Shown here piece by piece: positions 18,683-25,590 of a stretch of DNA of 32,522 bases (the first letter of the stretch is position 1; each line of letters begins with the position of its first letter). A model generated the notes under the pieces. It saw nothing but the letters and a program-made list of their open reading frames with translations. It searched no databases and had not been told where the DNA came from. Source of the stretch: Verrucomicrobiota bacterium. Lineage in GTDB: Bacteria > Verrucomicrobiota > Verrucomicrobiia > Opitutales > T3Sed10-336. The stretch spans positions 1 to 32,522 of the forward strand of contig PXDC01000476.1 of NCBI GenBank assembly GCA_003565135.1. Direction: 5' to 3'. The translations under genes and the position numbers were made by a program.

Positions 18683-18754
18683 GAAAGGCGGACCGGGTTC
18701 GCGGTTGAACCTTCGGCACCGAAAAGTCACCCGTCGGCCTCGGCCCGTGTCCGA

Positions 18755-20629
18755 TCATTTTTCGACCGGTATGACAATGCCGCGCATGATGATGTTCTGG
18801 GCGAAGATAAAGATGATGATCGTCGGAATCGACGCGATTAGGACCGAGGCGAAGATCCCTCCCATGGAGGCGGTTTCCTGGAACTGGTAGAGCCAGACGC
18901 TCAATAACCACATCTCCTGACTGGGCGCCACCAGCAGTGCGTAAAGGAACAGGGTGTAGGCACTGTTAAAAGCCTGGAGAGCCACCACGGCGAGGATCGG
19001 CTTGCTCAAGGCCATGGTGATCTGAAAGAAGATCCGGATTTCCGAAGCGCCATCGATGGTGGCCGCTTCGTAAAGCTCCGTGGGAAGGGAGTCGAAGAAT
19101 CCCTTCAACAGGAATATGAGGTACCCGTTGGCCACGGTCGGAAGAACCAGCGCCGCGAACGTATTCATCATGTTCAGGTTCTGCAGGATGATAAAGGTCG
19201 GAATGAGGGTGACCATGGGTGGAAAAGCCATGGTGGCCATCAACAGCAGAAGGATCTTGTAGGAACCGGGGAGTTTGAAACGGGAGAGGGAATACGCCGC
19301 CAGCGGATTGACCAGCAGGGCGAGGCTGACGGAAAGCGTGCAGAAAATAACCGTGTTGAGGAAGGCCCGTCCGCGCAGAAAAAGGGCGTCCGCCACGTTG
19401 ATGAAATTGCGGACCGAATACGTCCAGCGCAGGGAACCGGTATGGGCCAGGACGTGATCGAGCTCGAGTTCCGCCATGGGCGGAAAGACATCCTGGTAGT
19501 CGGTGTAATCAGTGCCGTACCTCTCGTTCAGGTTCTCGATATTTCCGTACGTGTCCTCCAGCCATTCGCGGAAGGCGAACTCGGGACCGTAGAGGCGGTA
19601 GGCATCCGGGTCGAGCTCGACAAAAAAGTCGTGATAATCGGCCCGCCGGCTTCCGCTGAGCCACTCGCCGGCGGGAAGGGAGATCTCCGCAAAATCGGTT
19701 TTATCCGCGGCCCAGGCGGTATTCAGTTCGTCAATCGTCCCGTAAAGATCCTTCAGGTAGTCACGGTAATCCCCGTCGTCCACGTCGACCAGGAGCACGA
19801 AGCTCGGGTTGATCTCATCCCGGACGAACTCGAGCCATTCGGTTCGGAATTCCGGCTGGCTCCCGGGCGGTGCGCGGGCCGGCAGGCGAAAGTCGGCATA
19901 GGAATCGATGTGGAGGCCTTCGTGGGCTTCGTTGAAAGCGTGGGTGTCGCTCTGGCCGTAAACGGGATAAACCATCGTTTCGAGGAAGAACCCGGTTAGG
20001 GACACGACGGAACGTTCCGCCAGGGGAGCCTCCTCCAGCATCCGGAAATACTCCTGGAACAAGGGGTCGTCCGGAACATCGAACCGGAACGAGAGCCAGT
20101 CGGTCGGCGGAATAACCAGGTTGATCCAGTTGTTGATGACACCCCCCGTGGCCCGGTTATAGGCACTGAGGTCGCCGTCGAAGCGATCCGCGATCCGGTT
20201 TCGCAGCTCCCGCAGGGCTTCGGGGGTGGTTCGGTCGCCGCGGATCCCACCCAGCAGTTGCCAATGACGGGGCAGGGAATTTTCCTCGTAATAGGCGTGG
20301 AAGTCGTCCACGCGTTCCCGGTTGATCCCTTCCGGCACGGCGGCGTTTTCGAACGAGAAATTCTGCTGCAGGTGTGCCTGGTTCAACTCGTTAACCCGCT
20401 GGTTGTACTTGGTCTCGAGGAATTTCCGGTAAAGGACTTCATCCTCGAACAGGAAGCTGGGGATCAGGTCGAGGTCCGTTTCGTCCATTTCGCTCCGAAG
20501 GGATCCGGAAACCATGATGGCGAAAGGATAGATCATGGTTACCGCGCCCAGGGTCAGGATCGCGAATATGGCGGCGATGGTCAGTTTTCCCTGGACGGTT
20601 CGGGCCTGGACTTGGGAGATGATCGGCAT
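18755..20629 (-). CDS. MalG-like carbohydrate ABC transporter permease with large extracytoplasmic insertion
   Basis: TM1 near N-terminus, C-terminal permease domain with EAA motif LYEAATIDGASEIRIFFQITMALSKPILA; ~375 aa inserted between TM1 and TM2. Confidence 0.9.
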   Translation of the reverse strand: MPIISQVQARTVQGKLTIAAIFAILTLGAVTMIYPFAIMVSGSLRSEMDETDLDLIPSFLFEDEVLYRKFLETKYNQRVNELNQAHLQQNFSFENAAVPEGINRERVDDFHAYYEENSLPRHWQLLGGIRGDRTTPEALRELRNRIADRFDGDLSAYNRATGGVINNWINLVIPPTDWLSFRFDVPDDPLFQEYFRMLEEAPLAERSVVSLTGFFLETMVYPVYGQSDTHAFNEAHEGLHIDSYADFRLPARAPPGSQPEFRTEWLEFVRDEINPSFVLLVDVDDGDYRDYLKDLYGTIDELNTAWAADKTDFAEISLPAGEWLSGSRRADYHDFFVELDPDAYRLYGPEFAFREWLEDTYGNIENLNERYGTDYTDYQDVFPPMAELELDHVLAHTGSLRWTYSVRNFINVADALFLRGRAFLNTVIFCTLSVSLALLVNPLAAYSLSRFKLPGSYKILLLLMATMAFPPMVTLIPTFIILQNLNMMNTFAALVLPTVANGYLIFLLKGFFDSLPTELYEAATIDGASEIRIFFQITMALSKPILAVVALQAFNSAYTLFLYALLVAPSQEMWLLSVWLYQFQETASMGGIFASVLIASIPTIIIFIFAQNIIMRGIVIPVEK

Positions 20630-20706
20630 GAGGTGGACGTTGAAGGGAAGAAGTCAAAAGTGAAAAGTGGGAGGATTTCGAGTAATCCATTTCCGGTTTC
20701 AAGACT

Positions 20707-23481
20707 CTAGCCACCGGCGCGGAATTCGGCGTTGGAAAGAAGTTTCAACTGATAGGCGGTAAAGGCGATAAGCAGGGCGCCCATCATCCAGGCCATGGCG
20801 GTGCCTTCGCCGAAGTTCAGCTCGACGAAGGTGCGGAAGAAAATCTCCAGCGAAAGAATGGTGGTGGCTTCGCCCGGTCCGCCCCCGGTCATGATGAGAA
20901 TGAACTCCTCGCCACCGCGGAAAGCGACAATGACCGCCCAGACAAACTGGATTACGATCAGGTATTTCAATCGCGGCAGGATAATGTAAAACACTTTGTG
21001 CCAGTTGCCCGCGCCGTCGATTTCGGCCGCCTCATAAAGGTCGTTGGGAACGCTCTTCAGGGCCGCCAGGTAAAGGATGCAGCCGGGGCCCATGCTTGCC
21101 CAGATCATCGGAACCACCACGCAGAGCATGGCGATATCCGGAGACTGCGTCCACCGGAGCGGCTCCAGGTCGAAAGTGCCGACGACGTTTCCCAGAAGGG
21201 CGAATGCGGCCCCCAGGTTTTCGTTGCGCGCGACGTCGAACAATGGGCTCAGGGTCAGTCCCAGGAAGGCGAGTCCTACCACCCAAAGGGTAATCTTCAA
21301 CCCCCGCGGCATCTCTCCCAGCCGGATAGGCAGGGCGAACAGCAGGTAGATGATCGAGCCCCAGATGCCGAGTGCCCCGAGCTTGAGCAACGTTGCTCCG
21401 CCGGGGCCGAGATTGTTGAGACTGAGCAGCAGTTGGTTGAGCACCCCCTGTTCGCTCGGATCGTAGAGCTGCCGCCACAGGAACATAACCACCACCCCGA
21501 TGAGTACGGCCGGGAGGTAATAGATGGTACGAAAGATATATTTGGCCGTATTGGTGGGAACTTCCTGCAAAAGGATTGCCAGGGCGATCGGGGGCCAGAA
21601 ACCGAGGCAGATGGAAAGGGTGACGAAGTAAAAAGTGCGCAGCAGCGCCCGCCAGAACTGTTCGTCGAAAAGCGTGTTGGCGAAGTTATCCACACCCACC
21701 CATAAACTGTCCTGAACCACGCGGTAATCCATGAACGAAATGCTGGCTCCTCCCATGATAAGGGGGAAGTACTGCCAGGTCAGAACCAGCCCGATTCCGG
21801 GAATCAACAGGAGGTATCCCCAGGCGTACCGGCGCCAGTTCTGCTGTCCGGTCACCGGTGCGCTGACCCTGGAAAAATAGCGCCAGACATGAGCCATTCC
21901 CAGGCTGAAGACGATGGCGATGATCAGGATGACGCCGGCGCCGATCCAGCGACGTTGCTGCATCTGTTCGGGGGGGATCAGGCCGAGAACCTTCAAATTG
22001 AACTCCTCTACCGTCTCCTCCAGGTATCCCTGGATGACGCTGATGGCTTCGTCGTCGGTCATGCCGGCGAAATCGTCTTCCAGCGCACGGTTTATGGGAC
22101 GGGACATCCACCGGTAGATGTTCATGGTTTCGGCCCCGTAGGGTTCCGGAACGCCGTTTTCCATGGCCGTCTGAAAGGCTTCGCGCCATCCCGGCGGAAC
22201 CCGTCGCAAGACGCGTTCATACCCGAACCGCTCCAGGTACTCGGGATTGACGAACATGCCGTAACCGTTCTCCACGAAAATTCGCGTCCGCAGGCGGTGG
22301 GCCTCATCGCTGGTGATGTACCAGAGGTAACGCATCACCGCCAGCTTCTGTTCCGGTTTGGAACCGCTGAAAATGCCCATCATACGGGCGTTAACCTCGC
22401 TGCCCCGTAAACCTTCGGGCGTCACCGGCACCGGGGCGATTCCGACCTGCTGCGGATTGATGGCCGCCAGCATCTGCTCGTCCAGGTAGCTGAACTGCAT
22501 GCCGACGTTCCCGCGCTCCCATTCGAGGTCGCGAGGGCCGGTGGTCAGCCCGGCGGCACCGTTGATGACCCGGCCGTCATCCCGTGTAAAGGGCTCCCGA
22601 ATGAGGCGCCAGAAAAAATAGATCCCTTCCGCCGCCTCCCGGCTGTCGAAAGCCGCCCGCCAGTTGCCGTCTTCGTCCTGTTCCTGAGCGCGGGCGCCTT
22701 TCGAGACCATGAACGAGTAGGCCTGGTAGCTGGTGCCGTGTCCGGCTCCGAAGAGCATCCCGTACTGCCTCCGCTCGGGCACACGGAGGATGCGGGCGAA
22801 CTCGATCATCTCATCCCAGTTTTGGGGCGGCCTCTCGGGATTCAATCCGGCTTCACTGAACACATCCTTGCGGTAAAGCAGGGCTTGCACGAGGTTGCTC
22901 GTGGGGATGGCCCAGACATGCTTCTCATCGCTTCGTCCGCTGAGGTCTTCGCGGTAGACAACCGGCCAACTCGGTTCCGGCACCCGTTCGCGGATCAACT
23001 CCAGGGCTTCTTCGATTTCCCCGGGGGTCGGGTCGGCCAGCCAATTGTCCCGTTCGTCGGTCCGTCGTACTCGTTCGTCGTCGCTGCGGATGCGGGCCAG
23101 CATGACCTCGAGGGGTTCGAGGAAGCCCTGCTCGATGTAGGTGGAGGACTGGCGGAAATTTACGTAGATCGCGTGGGGTGGGATCCCGGCCGAGATAGCC
23201 ATGAGCGGACCGACGTCCATCTCGGAGGTTCCGCCGACAATCGGCATGGTGAACGGTTCGATGTCGTATTGAGGGTACTGATCGTAGAACGAACGCAGGA
23301 CCTCCCTCTGGGTGATGGCGACAATGTCCGTGTTGGTCGGGTTGGGCAGCCCATCCGCCCGAAAAGTAACGGTTCTTCCCTCGTCCCCCCGAAGGGAGGT
23401 CGTCGGGCCGGGAATCGACGTCAGCAGAGCCGAAAGCAGAATGAGAAAGGCAGTCAGTTGTATTCCGGCCCGGGTCGGCAT
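20707..23481 (-). CDS. Fusion of family-1 extracellular solute-binding protein and MalF-like ABC permease
   Basis: N-terminal signal peptide and SBP (RDNWLADPTPG..., LYRKDVFSEAGLNPERPPQNWDEMIEFARIL); C-terminal permease (YAWGYLLLIPGIGLVLTWQYFPLIMGGAS..., EAA motif DLYEAAEIDGAGNWHKVFYIILPRL). Confidence 0.9.
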   Translation of the reverse strand: MPTRAGIQLTAFLILLSALLTSIPGPTTSLRGDEGRTVTFRADGLPNPTNTDIVAITQREVLRSFYDQYPQYDIEPFTMPIVGGTSEMDVGPLMAISAGIPPHAIYVNFRQSSTYIEQGFLEPLEVMLARIRSDDERVRRTDERDNWLADPTPGEIEEALELIRERVPEPSWPVVYREDLSGRSDEKHVWAIPTSNLVQALLYRKDVFSEAGLNPERPPQNWDEMIEFARILRVPERRQYGMLFGAGHGTSYQAYSFMVSKGARAQEQDEDGNWRAAFDSREAAEGIYFFWRLIREPFTRDDGRVINGAAGLTTGPRDLEWERGNVGMQFSYLDEQMLAAINPQQVGIAPVPVTPEGLRGSEVNARMMGIFSGSKPEQKLAVMRYLWYITSDEAHRLRTRIFVENGYGMFVNPEYLERFGYERVLRRVPPGWREAFQTAMENGVPEPYGAETMNIYRWMSRPINRALEDDFAGMTDDEAISVIQGYLEETVEEFNLKVLGLIPPEQMQQRRWIGAGVILIIAIVFSLGMAHVWRYFSRVSAPVTGQQNWRRYAWGYLLLIPGIGLVLTWQYFPLIMGGASISFMDYRVVQDSLWVGVDNFANTLFDEQFWRALLRTFYFVTLSICLGFWPPIALAILLQEVPTNTAKYIFRTIYYLPAVLIGVVVMFLWRQLYDPSEQGVLNQLLLSLNNLGPGGATLLKLGALGIWGSIIYLLFALPIRLGEMPRGLKITLWVVGLAFLGLTLSPLFDVARNENLGAAFALLGNVVGTFDLEPLRWTQSPDIAMLCVVVPMIWASMGPGCILYLAALKSVPNDLYEAAEIDGAGNWHKVFYIILPRLKYLIVIQFVWAVIVAFRGGEEFILIMTGGGPGEATTILSLEIFFRTFVELNFGEGTAMAWMMGALLIAFTAYQLKLLSNAEFRAGG

Positions 23482-23610
23482 CGTGTTCTTTTCAGAAAAT
23501 GGTTTCGTAACGCGGTGATGGGTGATTTGAGGCGTCGTTCGAGTCTGCCTCCCGAAAAGTCGATGGATTTTGTGAAGATTCCGGCTTTAGAGGAGGATGG
23601 CAAGAATGAT

Positions 23611-23667
23611 CGGGAAAAAACCACCCGGGAGCTTTCCATTTCCCCTCCCGGGTGGGGAAATGGGAAG
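23611..23667 (-). terminator. Overlapping stem-loops with T-tract (terminator/attenuator-like) downstream of the BNR lipoprotein gene
   Basis: CCACCCGGGAG (23621-23631) pairs with CTCCCGGGTGG (23645-23655), followed on the minus strand by TTTTTTCCCG; alternative stem 23632-23645 / 23654-23667. Confidence 0.65.
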
Positions 23668-23675
23668 CGGCTCTC

Positions 23676-25127
23676 TCAATCGCCCGGGAGGGATTCGTTG
23701 AAATGACCCGTTTCCGCCGGTTTCCAGGTATCTCCTCCGTCCGGCGACACCAGGACCATCCGGCTGTAAAAGCGGTGCTGATCGGAAATTTCCCGCAATG
23801 TGCGGTCCAGGTGGCTGAAGGACAGGTACAAACTCCCCTGACGGTCCACGGCCAATCGTTGATTGAAGATGCTGTAAATCGCCCGTTCCGGAACGACCAG
23901 GAGCTGCGCTTCGCTCCAGGGTTCGCCCTTCCGTTTTCTCTGGTAGGACAGGCCCGCGAACTGGTCGCGCTCGGCATCCGCCAGGTGCGGGTAGTCGGCA
24001 ATGCCCCGGCGCCAGTGGCGAAAAACGAGGTGCAGGGTGTCGTCCGGGTCGCAAACCAGGGAAACGTACGTCTGACCCCCGCGCTCCTCACCCGATACCG
24101 CGATCCAGCCGTCCGCCAGTACCGGTTCGGGATCCGTCCATCCGTCCTCGATGCTGTTCGGCTCCAGCGATCGGGCGTAATAAAAGCTCTGCCCGTGATG
24201 GGCGCCGGTGACTACGTGGAGGTAACCCTCGCTGTCGAACACAACCCCCGGCATGTTGTGGGAATTGTTGGCGGGCCGGTTCGGCGCGACGAACACCGGC
24301 CGGCTGACTTCGCGGGTCGCGTGGTCGTAGGTGGCTCCAAAGGTGGGCGATTCGACGGCGTTTTCCTCGTCGGTCACCTCCGCCCAGAAAAAATGGGTCC
24401 GGCCGTCCCGTGTGGCGGCGAACGGCGAGCCGCCGGAGTGTTGACCGAGCGCGACCAGCATGTCACTGACTTTGACCGGTTCGGGAACCACGACCTGATC
24501 GTCTTCCCAATAGGGCTGGAAAACGTAGAGGTTGTGCAGGCGTGCCCAGCGATCCGGATGATCGTCGTAGCGTTCGCGGACCATGAAAAACGGGGGCCCG
24601 GGAATGTCGTTGTGGCCCGCACGGTGTTCCACCGGGCGCGAGTTGGCCGGGAGTTCCACCGTGGACACGGTTTCCCAATAGTCCGTTGAATAAAGGAGCA
24701 CGTGCGGCCGCGAGCCGTCCTCCAGGCGGATAACGAGGAAGGTGTAGGACCGGTCTTGTTCGTCAAAGATGACCCGTGGCTCCACCAGTCCGCCGGCGTA
24801 AACGGTTTCCCGGAAATTCGGGTAAGCTTCTTTCAGCGGACCGATGAGGTCTTTTTCCACCCACTCACCGCCCCGCAGCGTGTGAATATAGGCGGTTTCG
24901 TGGATGTGGGTGCTCCGGCTGCGGATATAGGGACGGTTATGCCGGTCGAATCCCGGAATGTTGCGGGTGTACTCCGGTTCGTAGCCGAAGAGTTCGGCCG
25001 GTTTCTTCTCCGGCTCCAGAACAAAGGGTGGGGGGGGCGTCCCGGTGAGCTGGTCCGAGCAGCCGGGAAGGGCCGCCAGGGATGACAGGGATAAGAGGAC
25101 GGGAATCAGGATGGTGCGTCGTTTCAT
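23676..25127 (-). CDS. BNR-repeat (BNR_4-like) predicted lipoprotein
   Basis: MKRRTILIPVLLSLSSLAALPGCSD lipobox; GHNDIPGPPFFMVRERYDD, HSGGSPFAATRDGRTHFFWAE, NNSHNMPGVVFDSEGYLHVVTGAHHGQSFYYARS. Confidence 0.75.
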   Translation of the reverse strand: MKRRTILIPVLLSLSSLAALPGCSDQLTGTPPPPFVLEPEKKPAELFGYEPEYTRNIPGFDRHNRPYIRSRSTHIHETAYIHTLRGGEWVEKDLIGPLKEAYPNFRETVYAGGLVEPRVIFDEQDRSYTFLVIRLEDGSRPHVLLYSTDYWETVSTVELPANSRPVEHRAGHNDIPGPPFFMVRERYDDHPDRWARLHNLYVFQPYWEDDQVVVPEPVKVSDMLVALGQHSGGSPFAATRDGRTHFFWAEVTDEENAVESPTFGATYDHATREVSRPVFVAPNRPANNSHNMPGVVFDSEGYLHVVTGAHHGQSFYYARSLEPNSIEDGWTDPEPVLADGWIAVSGEERGGQTYVSLVCDPDDTLHLVFRHWRRGIADYPHLADAERDQFAGLSYQRKRKGEPWSEAQLLVVPERAIYSIFNQRLAVDRQGSLYLSFSHLDRTLREISDQHRFYSRMVLVSPDGGDTWKPAETGHFNESLPGD

Positions 25128-25403
25128 AGGTTGATTGGGAAGCGTAAATCCGGCGGGCCGTGTTCCAATAAAAAAATGCCCGTCCCCTACCTGAGAAAAC
25201 AAAGGGAAGGCGAGGTTCCGGTCTTTGGAGCCGCGAAGCACAGGGCGAACGCCGATTACTCCCGTGCCGGCTCCCGGTGCCGTGACGAAGCCGGAAAACG
25301 GTCGGAGATCACCGGATTTTCGAGGCGGGCGACGTATTTCCCGCCACCTGCCTCCATGATGGGAATAATCAGAATGCTACTCGGTTAAGGATCTTTCTAT
25401 TCA

Positions 25404-25486
25404 ATATCGAAATCGAAATCGGGATCGCTATCGAAATAACTGATAGAAATTGTGTTAGCGAATTTTCGATACCGATGTCGATACCG
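25404..25486. repeat. Hexamer-periodic (NNTCGA-like) imperfect inverted repeat
   Basis: TATCGA AATCGA AATCGG GATCGC TATCGA (25404-25433) and TTTCGA TACCGA TGTCGA TACCGA (25463-25486); arms roughly complementary. Confidence 0.75.
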
Positions 25487-25590
25487 ATTTGCTCCGCCAT
25501 CTCCGCTTCGCTCTGTCGATCCCGATGGAGGGGCTTCTTATCCGAGTGCCATTCGGAATAATCACTTTTCGACAGGTTACGGGGTCGGTT

